DNA from: Streptococcus ruminicola | Lineage (GTDB): Bacteria; Bacillota; Bacilli; Lactobacillales; Streptococcaceae | NCBI RefSeq assembly: GCF_011387195.1 | Contig: NZ_CP046919.1 | Location: 310,001-374,000 of the forward strand | Direction of reading: 5' to 3' | DNA length: 64,000 nucleotides | Shown: positions 19,148 through 28,200 of the stretch, piece after piece | How positions within the stretch are numbered: position 1 is the stretch's first letter | How the letters are laid out: every line of letters begins with the position of its first letter | The notes under the pieces: model-generated | What the model saw: only the letters and a program-made list of their open reading frames with translations | The model's database searches: none | What the model was told of the DNA's origin: nothing | Translations under genes and position numbers: made by a program

Positions 19148-19177
19148 AAAAGCCTAGCGCTTTAGTGCTAGGCTTTT
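19148..19177 (-). terminator. Terminator of the vicRKX operon
   Basis: AAAAGCCTAGCGC and GTGCTAGGCTTTT form a long stem around TTTA, read leftward directly after the vicX stop. Confidence 0.85.
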
Positions 19178-19181
19178 GTTC

Positions 19182-19991
19182 TTATAGACCTGCTAAAGGC
19201 GTTGCTTCATCAGGTGATGTATCAAAAACAGTCATGTCATGACCAACAGCAAAATCAGCTTGCATCAAGTTATTTTCCATGGTCATATGAGCCAATTCTT
19301 TGATATTATTTTCTTTACTCAAGTGTCCAAGATAAATTCTTTTTGTGCGATTGCCGATAGTACGAATCATGGTATCAGCACCATCTTCATTTGACAAGTG
19401 ACCACGATCAGATAGAATACGTTGTTTCAAGCTCCACGGATAAGAACCCGCACGCAAAATCTCAACATCATGGTTTGACTCAATCAGATAACCATCAGCA
19501 TTTTCAATCACACCCGCCATTCGGTCACTAACATAACCAGTATCTGTCAGAACGACAAATGACTTATTATCTTTCATCAAACGGTAAAATTGCGGATCGA
19601 CAGCATCGTGACTGACTCCAAAACTTTCAATATCAATATCACCAAAAGTCAATGTTTTACCACGTTCAAAGACATGTTTTTGCCCAACATCAAGTTTTCC
19701 AATCATGTTGCGCTCATCAATCATTTGCCAAGTTTTGGCATTGGCATATACATCAAGATTGTATCTGCGAGCCAGCACTCCTACTCCTTTAATGTGATCA
19801 GAGTGTTCGTGCGTAATCAAAATAGCATCCAAATCTTCTGGTTTTCGGTCAATTTCAGCAAGAAGACTGGTAATTTTCTTACCAGTCAAACCTGCATCTA
19901 TCAAAAGACGTTTTTGTGGCGTTTCCACATAAAATGAATTTCCAGTTGAACCGGAGGCTAAGACACTGTATTTAAAAGCATTCTCAGACAT
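19182..19991 (-). CDS. vicX: Metallo-beta-lactamase fold protein VicX (WalJ/YycJ)
   Basis: VicX is the third gene of the essential WalRK (VicRK) operon. The 269-residue protein has the MBL metal site HEHSDHIKGV (about residue 61) and further conserved His and Asp (SHDAVDP, TDTGYVSD, HLSNEDGAD, LGHLSKENN). YycJ-type proteins are nuclease-like and have been linked to DNA repair and cell-wall control. It directly abuts vicK with no gap. All features of an intact protein are present. Confidence 0.95.
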   Translation of the reverse strand: MSENAFKYSVLASGSTGNSFYVETPQKRLLIDAGLTGKKITSLLAEIDRKPEDLDAILITHEHSDHIKGVGVLARRYNLDVYANAKTWQMIDERNMIGKLDVGQKHVFERGKTLTFGDIDIESFGVSHDAVDPQFYRLMKDNKSFVVLTDTGYVSDRMAGVIENADGYLIESNHDVEILRAGSYPWSLKQRILSDRGHLSNEDGADTMIRTIGNRTKRIYLGHLSKENNIKELAHMTMENNLMQADFAVGHDMTVFDTSPDEATPLAGL

Positions 19992-21344
19992 CTAGTCCTC
20001 GTCATCCTCCCATTCATCATAAATATCAGAATCCTTCTCATACGGAAGAACAATTGTAAATGTTGAGCCCTTACCATAGGTACTTTGAGCCCAAATAAAT
20101 CCTTTATGTTGTTTGACAATTTCTTTAGCAATGGCAAGTCCAAGCCCTGAACCACCTTGGGCACGACTTCTAGCCTTATCAACACGGTAGAAACGGTCAA
20201 AGATTAACGGCAAGTCTTTCTTCGGAATACCAAGTCCTTCATCAGAAATCGAAATAATCAACTGAGTTTCAGTTGTCTTCATGCTAACAGTGATTTTACC
20301 ACCGTCTGGTGAATACTTAATGGCATTATTTAGGATATTATCCAAGACCTGGGTCATCTTATCTGGGTCAATTTCAACCCAGATTGACTTGATCGGATAG
20401 TCTCTGACAATTTCGTATTGCTTGCCAGCAACCGTGTGTTGGCTCTTAATCTGGTCAAAACGATTCAAAATAGACGTCATAAAGGCTGTGAAGTTCGTCA
20501 TTTCAACTTCTAATTGCACCGTTTGATTGTCGATTCGAGACAGATTAAGCAAATCAGAAATCATGCGAATCATACGGTTGGTTTCATCCAAAGAAACTTT
20601 AATGAAACTTGGTGCAATATCTTCTTTCAGAGCCCCTTCATCCAGTGCCTCAAGATAAGATTTAACCGAAGTCAGTGGCGTACGCAATTCATGACTAACG
20701 TTAGAAACGAACAAGCGACGTTCACGGTCTTCTTTTTCCTGTTCCGTTGTATCATGTAAAACAGCAATCAACCCTGAGATAAAGCCACTATCACGACGAT
20801 TTAGCGCAAAACGAATTCGCAAAGTGATAAATTCACCTGTCTCATCACGGCGATTTAGAACAATCTCAGGTGTCTTAGAAACCAAATCATGGTAGGTATA
20901 ATCGCTATCGTCCCCAAGAATATCAACAATATTCATTCCAAGAGCTTCTTCGCGTTCCAGATTAAGTTGCTGCTGAGCTGTCTGGTTAATCATGGTGATA
21001 TTTCCAGAACGGTCAGTAGCCAAGACACCATCAGTCATGTAAGACAAAATACTAGCCAAACGATTTTTTTCCTGCGCAAGATTTTCCTGAGCCAAGCGAA
21101 AAACCGTTGACAAGTCATTTAACTGACCAGCAAGTTCAGCCAAATCTCTATCTTTTTCAATAATGATGTCTTCAGTGTATTTACCAGTGATAAGCTCACG
21201 AACCTTACCACTCAAACGACGAATATTAACTGAAGTTCGATAATCTCTTATCGCTAAATGAATAAAATATACAGCGACAAAAGCGAGCAAAAACAAGATT
21301 GCCTGCTCAAACAGATACTGATTCTGTGACATTATATTATTCAT
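19992..21344 (-). CDS. vicK: Sensor histidine kinase VicK (WalK)
   Basis: A 450-residue kinase with the streptococcal single-membrane-span layout: one transmembrane segment (about residues 11-27), HAMP-like linker, PAS domain (about 90-200), HisKA with the phosphoacceptor His in [18 protein letters not shown] (about 218) and HATPase with [15 protein letters not shown] and GSGLGLAI. It senses cell-wall status and phosphorylates VicR. Its start overlaps the vicR stop by eight bases. The tail is very acidic ([13 protein letters not shown]). Confidence 0.97.
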   Translation of the reverse strand: MNNIMSQNQYLFEQAILFLLAFVAVYFIHLAIRDYRTSVNIRRLSGKVRELITGKYTEDIIIEKDRDLAELAGQLNDLSTVFRLAQENLAQEKNRLASILSYMTDGVLATDRSGNITMINQTAQQQLNLEREEALGMNIVDILGDDSDYTYHDLVSKTPEIVLNRRDETGEFITLRIRFALNRRDSGFISGLIAVLHDTTEQEKEDRERRLFVSNVSHELRTPLTSVKSYLEALDEGALKEDIAPSFIKVSLDETNRMIRMISDLLNLSRIDNQTVQLEVEMTNFTAFMTSILNRFDQIKSQHTVAGKQYEIVRDYPIKSIWVEIDPDKMTQVLDNILNNAIKYSPDGGKITVSMKTTETQLIISISDEGLGIPKKDLPLIFDRFYRVDKARSRAQGGSGLGLAIAKEIVKQHKGFIWAQSTYGKGSTFTIVLPYEKDSDIYDEWEDDED

Positions 21345-22047
21345 AAGACTTCATGTAATATCCAACACCACGACGTGTCAAAATGTATTCTGGACGACTT
21401 GGTGTGTCTTCGATTTTTTCACGTAAACGACGGATTGTTACGTCAACTGTACGGACATCACCAAAATAGTCATAACCCCAGACAGTTTCCAAAAGGTATT
21501 CACGCGTCATCACTTGTCCCATGTGGGTAGCTAAGTGATGAAGTAATTCAAATTCACGGTGTGTTAATTCAATGTCTTCGCCACGTTTTTGGGCAACAAA
21601 GGCATCAGGCAAAATCTTCAAATCGCCGATGGTAATTTCAGAATTTGATGAAGAAGCATTTTCCTCAGCGACGGCTGATTCGATGTTCTCAGTACGACGA
21701 AGGTGTGCTTTGACACGTGCTAACAATTCACGATTTGAGAAAGGTTTTGTAACGTAGTCATCTGCACCGATTTCAAGACCGATAACTTTATCGAACTCGC
21801 TATCTTTAGCAGAAAGCATAATAATCGGAATATGACTTGTTTTACGAACTTCTTTTGCAACTTCAAGTCCATCCAATTCTGGCAACATCAAATCCAAGAT
21901 AATCAAATCAGGATTTTCTTCTTCAAATTTAGCAATTGCTTCACGACCATCAAAAGCCGTAACAGTTTCATAACCTTCTTTAGTTAAGTTAAATTTAATA
22001 ATATCTGAAATTGGTTTTTCATCATCAACAATAAGAATTTTTTTCAT
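21337..22047 (-). CDS. vicR: Response regulator VicR (WalR)
   Basis: An OmpR-family regulator of 236 residues controlling murein hydrolase and envelope genes; it is essential in several Gram-positive bacteria. The receiver has the phospho-accepting Asp in [13 protein letters not shown] (about residue 52) and Lys in YVTKPFSN (about 101), and the C-terminal winged helix ends with [33 protein letters not shown]. It is the first gene of vicRKX. Confidence 0.97.
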   Translation of the reverse strand: MKKILIVDDEKPISDIIKFNLTKEGYETVTAFDGREAIAKFEEENPDLIILDLMLPELDGLEVAKEVRKTSHIPIIMLSAKDSEFDKVIGLEIGADDYVTKPFSNRELLARVKAHLRRTENIESAVAEENASSSNSEITIGDLKILPDAFVAQKRGEDIELTHREFELLHHLATHMGQVMTREYLLETVWGYDYFGDVRTVDVTIRRLREKIEDTPSRPEYILTRRGVGYYMKSYE

Positions 22048-22358
22048 ATGTCACCTCTTCAATTCTATGTCAGTAGAATAAAAAATTCTCAAACAACAAT
22101 TTCTATGTCATTTTATTTACAAAAATGACCTCTATCCTTAATTATATCAAAATTCAAGATTAATTGGAAACCTTGGATACTTTTGAAACCAGAACGTAAC
22201 AATTGACCTTAAAATTCAATCTATTTTCCTTTATCACTTATTTAAATTTTCTGAAATATTTGACAGTTAACAAAGCAATGTGGTAAGATAAACTAACCCA
22301 TCTTGTTAGATGTCAGAAAACCTAACAAGAAATTCTTATCTTTGAAAAGGAGACAAGT
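22048..22358. other. Divergent vicR / ABC-transporter intergenic region
   Basis: This 311-base region holds no gene. It contains a leftward TATAAT at 22146-22141 likely serving vicR, an eight-base inverted repeat (GTCATTTT / AAAATGAC, 22107-22129) in the vicR leader, and the copies of TTCTATGTCA at 22063-22072 and 22101-22110. It also holds the rightward promoter at 22260-22289 and a nine-base inverted repeat in the transporter leader at 22301-22330. Confidence 0.6.
22260..22289 (+). promoter_or_regulatory. Promoter of the amino-acid ABC transporter operon
   Basis: A perfect TTGACA at 22260-22265 and TAAGAT at 22284-22289 are separated by 18 bases. Confidence 0.75.
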
Positions 22359-23123
22359 GTGGCACTTATTGAATTTAAAAACGTTGAAAAATACTATGGC
22401 GACTATCACGCCCTCAGAAATATTAACCTAGAAATCGAGAAAGGGCAGGTCGTAGTTCTTCTTGGCCCATCAGGTTCTGGTAAATCAACTCTTATCCGAA
22501 CAATGAACGCACTCGAATCAATCGAAACAGGTAGCTTAAAGGTTAATGGACACGAATTAGCTAACGCTTCTGCCAAAGATTTGGTGCAACTTCGTAAAGA
22601 AGTCGGCATGGTTTTCCAACATTTTAACCTCTATCTGCACAAAACCGTGTTAGAAAATGTAACCTTAGCACCTATTAAAGTCCTTGGAAAATCAAAAGAA
22701 GAGGCAGAACAAATTGCGGAAAAATTCTTAACTTACGTTAATATGTGGGATCGTAAAGATTCTTATCCAGGCATGCTGTCTGGTGGTCAAAAACAACGTG
22801 TGGCAATCGCTCGTGGCCTAGCAATGCAACCAGAGCTCCTTCTCTTTGACGAACCAACATCAGCGCTTGACCCAGAAACTATCGGTGATGTTCTTGCTGT
22901 CATGCAAAATCTTGCTAAAGAAGGCATGAATATGGTTGTTGTTACCCACGAAATGGGCTTTGCTCGTGAAGTTGCTGATCGTATTATTTTCATGGCTGAA
23001 GGACAAATTCTCGTTGATACAACCGATGTTCAAGGTTTCTTTGATAATCCTACAGAGCCACGTGCTAAACAATTCTTGAGCAAAGTCATTAATCACACCA
23101 GTGATAATGTCTCTCAAAAATAA
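22359..23123 (+). CDS. glnQ: Polar amino-acid ABC transporter ATP-binding protein
   Basis: The ATPase of a complete importer. The 254-residue protein has Walker A GPSGSGKST (about residue 33), signature LSGGQKQRVAIARGLAM (about 140) and Walker B LLLFDEPTSALDPE (about 165). It starts with GTG at 22359 behind AAGGAGA. Four genes in order ATPase, binding protein, permease, permease sit divergently from vicR, the same arrangement as the glutamate/glutamine system beside vicRKX in S. mutans. The substrate here is inferred from that synteny. Confidence 0.92.
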   Translation: MALIEFKNVEKYYGDYHALRNINLEIEKGQVVVLLGPSGSGKSTLIRTMNALESIETGSLKVNGHELANASAKDLVQLRKEVGMVFQHFNLYLHKTVLENVTLAPIKVLGKSKEEAEQIAEKFLTYVNMWDRKDSYPGMLSGGQKQRVAIARGLAMQPELLLFDEPTSALDPETIGDVLAVMQNLAKEGMNMVVVTHEMGFAREVADRIIFMAEGQILVDTTDVQGFFDNPTEPRAKQFLSKVINHTSDNVSQK

Positions 23124-23133
23124 GGAGTCTCTT

Positions 23134-23946
23134 ATGAAGAAAAAAATTTGTTTAGCCGTTCTAGCTAGTCTCTCATTGCTCTTTATGAGCTTTTTCACTG
23201 CTTCAAAAACTTTTGCTGATACAACATCTGAGCAGATTAAAAAAATCCAAGATGCTGGCGTTCTTAAAGTCGGTGTCAAGCAAGACGTCCCAAACTTCGG
23301 CTATTATTCAGCTGAGAGCGGCAAATATGAAGGAATGGAAATTGATTTAGCGAAAAAAATCGCTAAGACACTTGGTGTTAAAGTTGCTTACACAGCTGTT
23401 ACAACTCAAACTCGTGAAGCCCTTCTTGATAACGGACAAATCGATCTTTTGATTGCCACTTATACAATTACTGATGAGCGTAAAGCTTCCTATGCTATTT
23501 CAAATCCTTACTATTATGACGAGATTGGCTTTTTAGTTAATACAGGTAAAGGTTTAAAAACAATCTCTGACCTCGATGGTAAAACTATCGGAGTAGCTCA
23601 AGGTTCAACAACTAAACTGACAATTGAAGAATACGGAAAAACACATAACTTAAAATTCAAATTTGTTCAACTTGGTTCTTTCCCAGAACTCGCTATTTCA
23701 CTTCACGCGAAACGTATCGATGCTTTCTCAGTTGATAAGTCAATCTTGACTGGTTATGTCAGCAAAAAAACTGCCATTATCGATGAAGGTTTCAATACTC
23801 AAGAATACGGTATCGCAGCTAAAAAATCTAACCAAGCAACCATTGATTATGTCAATGACTTGCTAGCCAAGTGGAAAGCTGACGGTAGCCTGCAAAAGCT
23901 TTATGATAAATATGATTTAAAACCTGCAAAAGCAGAGAATAATTAA
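23134..23946 (+). CDS. Amino-acid ABC transporter substrate-binding protein
   Basis: A 270-residue family 3 solute-binding protein (VGVKQDVPNFGYYSAESGKYEGMEIDLAKKIAK near the start). I chose ATG at 23134 because ATAAGGAGTCTCTT precedes it and it begins a classic signal peptide (MKKKICLAVLASLSLLF). There is no lipobox cysteine; the likely cleavage is after TFA near residue 29, which would release the protein instead of lipid-anchoring it. Many Gram-positive binding proteins are lipoproteins, so retention here may depend on the membrane partners. Two permease genes follow. Confidence 0.93.
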   Translation: MKKKICLAVLASLSLLFMSFFTASKTFADTTSEQIKKIQDAGVLKVGVKQDVPNFGYYSAESGKYEGMEIDLAKKIAKTLGVKVAYTAVTTQTREALLDNGQIDLLIATYTITDERKASYAISNPYYYDEIGFLVNTGKGLKTISDLDGKTIGVAQGSTTKLTIEEYGKTHNLKFKFVQLGSFPELAISLHAKRIDAFSVDKSILTGYVSKKTAIIDEGFNTQEYGIAAKKSNQATIDYVNDLLAKWKADGSLQKLYDKYDLKPAKAENN

Positions 23947-23961
23947 GAGAGGAGAATTGAC

Positions 23962-24669
23962 ATGTTTTTATTAACAACCGCAGCAGCGAGTCCATTTGCC
24001 CTCTCACGTTGGGCAGATTTCTTTGCCAACTTTGGTGAATTTGCTAAGGGCTTCCTATACACTTTAGGGATGTCATTTTGTGCTTTGCTTTTAGCATTTG
24101 TCCTCGGTGTGATTTTTGGTGCAATGTCATCATCAAAAAGCAAAGTCTTGAAAGCTATTGCGCGTGTTTATGTAGAAGTCTTTCAAAACACACCACTTTT
24201 GGTGCAATTTGTTTTCGTCTATTATGGTCTTGCCATTATGACTAATGGTCTTATCATGATTTCAACATTCTTTACAGCAGTCCTTTGCGTTGGACTTTAT
24301 CACGGGGCATACATCGCCGAAGTCATTCGCTCAGGTATCGAAGCAGTTCCAAAAGGACAAACAGAAGCCGCACTATCACAAGGATTCACTTATAGTCAGA
24401 CCATGAGTTTGATTATCCTACCACAAGCTGTGCGTACTATCTTGCCACCACTAACTAACCAAGTGGTTAACTTGATTAAAAATACTTCTACTGTTGCTAT
24501 CATTTCAGGAGCAGATATCATGTTCACAGCCAAAGCTTGGGCTTACGAAACAACCAACTATGTTCCTGCATTTGCTGGTGCAGCACTCCTTTACTTCATC
24601 ATGTGCTTCCCACTAGCAACTTGGGCGCGCCACAAAGAAGAAGAAAACAAAAAATCATATTCACTTTAG
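23962..24669 (+). CDS. Amino-acid ABC transporter permease (first)
   Basis: A 235-residue HisMQ-type permease with five or so membrane segments and the cytoplasmic EAA-type loop (SGIEAVPKGQTEAALSQGF, about residue 130) that contacts the ATPase. It follows the binding-protein gene by 15 bases with a GAGAGGAG ribosome-binding site. It should form a heterodimer with the second permease. Confidence 0.92.
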   Translation: MFLLTTAAASPFALSRWADFFANFGEFAKGFLYTLGMSFCALLLAFVLGVIFGAMSSSKSKVLKAIARVYVEVFQNTPLLVQFVFVYYGLAIMTNGLIMISTFFTAVLCVGLYHGAYIAEVIRSGIEAVPKGQTEAALSQGFTYSQTMSLIILPQAVRTILPPLTNQVVNLIKNTSTVAIISGADIMFTAKAWAYETTNYVPAFAGAALLYFIMCFPLATWARHKEEENKKSYSL

Positions 24670-24681
24670 GAGGAGAATTAA

Positions 24682-25329
24682 ATGTCAGTATTAACACCGA
24701 CCAACCTTAGCTTCATCCTCCAAGGATTGTGGCTAACCATCTATATTTCATTTATTTCCATTGTACTCTCAACGCTTATCGGAACAGTGCTTGCCGTCAT
24801 GCGAAATGGAAAAAATCCTGTACTTCATTTGATTTCAAGTATCTATATTGAATTTGTCCGCAATGTACCAAACTTGCTTTGGATATTCATTATCTTTCTT
24901 GTTTTCCAAATGAAGTCAACACCTGCTGGTATCACAGCCTTCACTGTCTTTACCTCTGCTGCTCTTGCAGAAATCATTCGTGGTGGTTTAAATGGTGTTG
25001 ACCATGGACAAACAGAAGCTGGTCTAGCTCAAGGAATGACAAACTTCCAGATTTTTATCTACATTGTCTTCCCACAAGCTTTTCGTAAAATGTTGCCAGC
25101 TATCATTTCACAATTTGTAACAGTTATTAAAGATACTTCACTTCTTTACTCTGTTATCGCTATTCAAGAATTATTCGGTAAAAGTCAAATCTTGATGGGA
25201 CGCTATTTCGAAGCCAGTCAAGTCTTTACCCTTTATGCTCTTATCGCTGCCATTTACTTTGTGATTAACTTTAGCATTTCAACGATTTCTCGTCGTTTAG
25301 CTAAAAAATGGGAAAAAGCAGCCGAATAA
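24682..25329 (+). CDS. Amino-acid ABC transporter permease (second)
   Basis: A 215-residue HisMQ-type permease with its own EAA loop (GGLNGVDHGQTEAGLAQGM, about residue 100). It ends the four-gene operon before a strong bidirectional terminator. Together with the upstream genes it makes a complete importer; nothing is missing or truncated. Confidence 0.92.
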   Translation: MSVLTPTNLSFILQGLWLTIYISFISIVLSTLIGTVLAVMRNGKNPVLHLISSIYIEFVRNVPNLLWIFIIFLVFQMKSTPAGITAFTVFTSAALAEIIRGGLNGVDHGQTEAGLAQGMTNFQIFIYIVFPQAFRKMLPAIISQFVTVIKDTSLLYSVIAIQELFGKSQILMGRYFEASQVFTLYALIAAIYFVINFSISTISRRLAKKWEKAAE

Positions 25330-25340
25330 AACAACAAAAA

Positions 25341-25369
25341 ACTCCAGCTTTAAAGCTGGAGCTTTTTTA
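25341..25369. terminator. Bidirectional terminator after the ABC transporter
   Basis: CTCCAGCTT and AAGCTGGAG form a nine-pair stem with T6 on the plus strand and T6 on the minus strand. Confidence 0.88.
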
Positions 25370-25975
25370 TTGGAATAAAGTAAGCAAATAGCTAAGTCCT
25401 TTGTAACCAATAATCGTATAGAGATAGAGTGTGACAGGTTTTGTAATCAGGAAAATCGTAACGAATTTCTTAAACGACATTTTCGATAACCCAGAAACCA
25501 TGCAAAGAAAGTCATCTGGGAAACCAGGTAGAGCAAAAGCAGCTCCAAGAATCATCGCATAAGATTTCCCGTTATTCTTATCTAGATAACCAATATACTT
25601 ATCGTAAGTCTCTTGGGAAACAAAAGCCTTCACAAATGTTTCTCCGTAACGTCTCGCTAAAGCAAAGGCGATAAGAGAACCAATAAAGATACCGGTGAAG
25701 TTATAAACGAATCCCCAAATCGGACCAAAAGCAATATAACCAATCACACTGGTCATCCCACCAGGAACAATTGGATAAATCACCTGAACCACTTGCAAAG
25801 CCATAAAAATCAGCGGTGCAAAGAGACCAAGATTTCCTAAATAACTTTGGAAAAGCCCGCCAACTTGGAAGTAAGCTGGGTGCTGTTTGAAGAAAATAAA
25901 CAAAGCAATGGAGATAATAAATCCAATTCCAGTTAAAATCTGAATGTATTTTCTCTGTGATCCTGTTTCTGTCAT
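25367..25975 (-). CDS. TVP38/TMEM64 (VTT domain) membrane protein
   Basis: A 202-residue membrane protein with the VTT/SNARE-associated core: GGMTSVIGYIAFGPIWGFVYNFTGIFIGSLIAFALARRYG (about residues 72-111) and GAAFALPGFPDDFLCMVSG (about 144). Related proteins include DedA family members and lipid scramblases; a lipid or undecaprenyl-carrier role is plausible but unproven. It is a leftward gene whose 3' end shares the terminator with the ABC operon. Confidence 0.88.
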   Translation of the reverse strand: MTETGSQRKYIQILTGIGFIISIALFIFFKQHPAYFQVGGLFQSYLGNLGLFAPLIFMALQVVQVIYPIVPGGMTSVIGYIAFGPIWGFVYNFTGIFIGSLIAFALARRYGETFVKAFVSQETYDKYIGYLDKNNGKSYAMILGAAFALPGFPDDFLCMVSGLSKMSFKKFVTIFLITKPVTLYLYTIIGYKGLSYLLTLFQ

Positions 25976-26003
25976 CGCATCCCCTCCCTTAATTGTCGTA
26001 GTC

Positions 26004-26111
26004 TTATCGTCGCCAACTGATGAGTTTTAACCCAAATACTTCTAATAGGTAACTAATCAAAGCAAGTGGCAAAACGATTAATAGCAATATATACATAATC
26101 TTCTTTTTCAT
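26004..26111 (-). CDS. Possible single-span small membrane protein (35 aa)
   Basis: A 35-residue frame, MKKKIMYILLLIVLPLALIS then a short tail ending in SWRR. It has the look of a one-span membrane peptide with positive charges at both ends. It lies between the PepSY gene and the VTT gene on the same strand. The ribosome-binding site is weak, so this is a tentative call. Confidence 0.35.
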   Translation of the reverse strand: MKKKIMYILLLIVLPLALISYLLEVFGLKLISWRR

Positions 26112-26187
26112 TCTGATATTACATTCAATTCAGCAATAGGATTGAATTCCTCTTTCATTTCATTCTTTACCAATACCAAGCCAAGGC

Positions 26188-26490
26188 TTATTTTTTCTTG
26201 TAATGTCGTTCGATGATAGAACCTGAAGAAGCATTGATAGTATAGGCATATGATTTTGAATTTGTTTCTAGTTTAACCACATAAGTTGCTGCTAAACCAG
26301 TTCTACTTTTTACAAATTCTTGTGATTTTATATCCTTACTCTTAATTCCTGCGTTTTGGTAAGCAATTTGTTTGATCTCATTTGTCGTTAACTTATAGCC
26401 AAATTGATGATAAGCATAAGTTCCTAAAAGCCCCAAAGCAAGTGAACCAAGTAAGACAAGAATAACCCAATACTTCTTAATTCCTTTCAT
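26188..26490 (-). CDS. Small exported PepSY domain protein
   Basis: A 100-residue protein with one N-terminal membrane span or signal anchor (about residues 8-27) and a single PepSY domain (TTNEIKQIAYQNAGIKSKDI then YVVKLETNSKSYAYTINASSGSIIER). PepSY domains bind or inhibit extracellular proteins such as peptidases. It has its own promoter region with a TATAAT at 26524-26519 and OmpR-type direct repeats upstream that recur at the neighbouring two-component system, suggesting it is controlled by that system. Confidence 0.85.
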   Translation of the reverse strand: MKGIKKYWVILVLLGSLALGLLGTYAYHQFGYKLTTNEIKQIAYQNAGIKSKDIKSQEFVKSRTGLAATYVVKLETNSKSYAYTINASSGSIIERHYKKK

Positions 26491-26566
26491 CTTTTCCTCG
26501 CTTCAATATTGTAACCATATTATAACGAAGATTACTTGAGAAAGCTTGGATAAAGTCTCGAAAAGC

Positions 26567-26585
26567 TGTGGCAAAAGTGTGGCAA
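26567..26585. promoter_or_regulatory. Direct repeats upstream of the PepSY gene (candidate response-regulator site)
   Basis: TGTGGCAA occurs at 26567-26574 and again at 26578-26585, an exact 11-base period as used by OmpR-family dimers. The site is about 45-60 bases upstream of the PepSY -10. A related inverted repeat CTTACA/TGTAAG lies at 26630-26645. Confidence 0.5.
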
Positions 26586-26651
26586 GTTTTGGCCTCAATT
26601 TAGTTTATCTTATTTTAAGGAATCTCCCGCTTACAAAAGTGTAAGAAAGAT

Positions 26652-26693
26652 AAAAATACCTGCTGAGAACTAAGTCCCAACAGGTGTTTTTTT
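26652..26693 (-). terminator. Terminator of the two-component operon
   Basis: Read leftward, ACCTGTTGGGA and TTCTCAGCAGGT pair over 11 positions with two G-U pairs and are followed by ATTTTTA, directly after the histidine kinase stop. Confidence 0.75.
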
Positions 26694-28200
26694 AATGCTG
26701 ATGTAGTGGAAGAGTGATGACAAAGCAAGTTTCTTGGTCATCTGAGGTCACTTGAATGTCACCATGATGACGTTCGATGATTTCCTTAGTGATGGCAAGT
26801 CCTATACCAAAATGCCCTCCCTCACCTTTATAAAAACGTTCAAAAAGATGAGCTTTATCCTTATCAGAAATAGTTTTTCCATCATTTGATAAGCGAATTT
26901 CAAGCATTTGATTTTCTAACAATTCACAAGAAATGCTAACTGTCTTTTTAGCGTAACGAACCGCATTTGATAAGATATTAGCAATAGCTCGCTCGATAAG
27001 CTTTTCATCAGCTTCAATATCTAGATAGTCAGAAGCAAATCTATGTTCAAAGACAAGACCACGCGCATCTGCTTTGGCTTTTAAGTGCCAACTCACATCG
27101 TAAAGCAAATCAACCATATTGAAGTTTTCTAGTTTCAAAGGTTGCTGAGCGGATTCCATTTTGGACAAAGTCAAAATATCATCAACCAGCTCTGCCATTT
27201 TCCTGCTTTCGTCTAAAATCACACTAGCAGCTTCTTGGTCATCCGCAGCCACTCCTTCTTTAATAGCCTCTGCATAACCTTGAATGGACATGAGCGGAGT
27301 GCGCAGCTCGTGAGAAGAATTTTGGAAAAAGAGTTGCTGACTGCGCTGGTTAGCATCAATCATGTCATTCATCTTCTCAACAGTCTGACCAACTTCGTTA
27401 AATTCACGGTAAGCAAAATTTTCTGGCTGCAAATCACCTTCACGGTTACCGACGCGTAAAATGTAAGATTTCAAAGCACCAAAATGCTTATCTAATTTCC
27501 GTGAGGTTAAGAAGATGGTTATGATAGCAATCAAACCAACAATCACCATCAGCGAAAGCAGAAGGTAATTGATATAGGTTTCAAAGTCCGCAATCGGAGT
27601 GACATTGGCAAAGACAAAGACATAATAGTTTTGCGACTTACTGTCATCACTATCTTGCTTGATATAACTTTCTGAAAAGGTACCAGGGTATTCTTGCATC
27701 TTAACCATATAAGTCGAATCATAGACCTTAACCTTCTTAAAATGCTGCGAACTATTATCAAATTCATCATCAAACCAATCAATCGACTTGTTATCTGAAA
27801 AGTAATCAACGACTTTCTCAGAAATTTGCTTTTCAGACAAATCATAGGTTGATGCTGAAATGTATTTGATGTTAAAGTTTTCATCAACGATGGCGTACGT
27901 GGTTTCAAAGATATTACCATCTGAAATCTTTGGCAAATCCTCACCGACATAAAGTGCATCTAAAGTATCGTATTGATTTTGAATCGCTGTAAAAGCTTCT
28001 TCAGCCAGAAACAACTTTAACAAACCATTAAAGACTAGCAAAATAATGGCGAAGGAAGTAATCAAAATCGTCAATGGCTGCAAAAACAAGGTCGTTCGAA
28101 AACGCGATTGCCATCTTTTTTTCTTCGTCAAGTGATTGTCTTTCTTAATCTTTTTTCGTGAGCTTGAACCCATAGCCCCAAACCGTTTCAATAAGGACAT
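26692..28200 (-). CDS. Sensor histidine kinase of an OmpR-type two-component system
   Basis: About 502 residues. Two transmembrane segments (about 40-64 and 200-225) flank an extracellular domain of about 135 residues with no recognised fold. HAMP, HisKA (phosphoacceptor in [20 protein letters not shown]) and HATPase (NILSNAVRYAK, SNDGKTI, HFGIGLAI) follow. I place the start at ATG 28200, which has GAGAGGGG upstream and overlaps the regulator gene by 56 bases; ATG 28173 is an alternative. The signal sensed is unknown. It is cotranscribed with the regulator. Confidence 0.88.
   Translation of the reverse strand: MSLLKRFGAMGSSSRKKIKKDNHLTKKKRWQSRFRTTLFLQPLTILITSFAIILLVFNGLLKLFLAEEAFTAIQNQYDTLDALYVGEDLPKISDGNIFETTYAIVDENFNIKYISASTYDLSEKQISEKVVDYFSDNKSIDWFDDEFDNSSQHFKKVKVYDSTYMVKMQEYPGTFSESYIKQDSDDSKSQNYYVFVFANVTPIADFETYINYLLLSLMVIVGLIAIITIFLTSRKLDKHFGALKSYILRVGNREGDLQPENFAYREFNEVGQTVEKMNDMIDANQRSQQLFFQNSSHELRTPLMSIQGYAEAIKEGVAADDQEAASVILDESRKMAELVDDILTLSKMESAQQPLKLENFNMVDLLYDVSWHLKAKADARGLVFEHRFASDYLDIEADEKLIERAIANILSNAVRYAKKTVSISCELLENQMLEIRLSNDGKTISDKDKAHLFERFYKGEGGHFGIGLAITKEIIERHHGDIQVTSDDQETCFVITLPLHQH

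Noticed and set aside
22301..22330. GlnR box in the ABC operon leader
   Set aside because: The arms resemble TGTTAG/CTAACA, but the spacing does not fit TGTNA-N7-TNACA.
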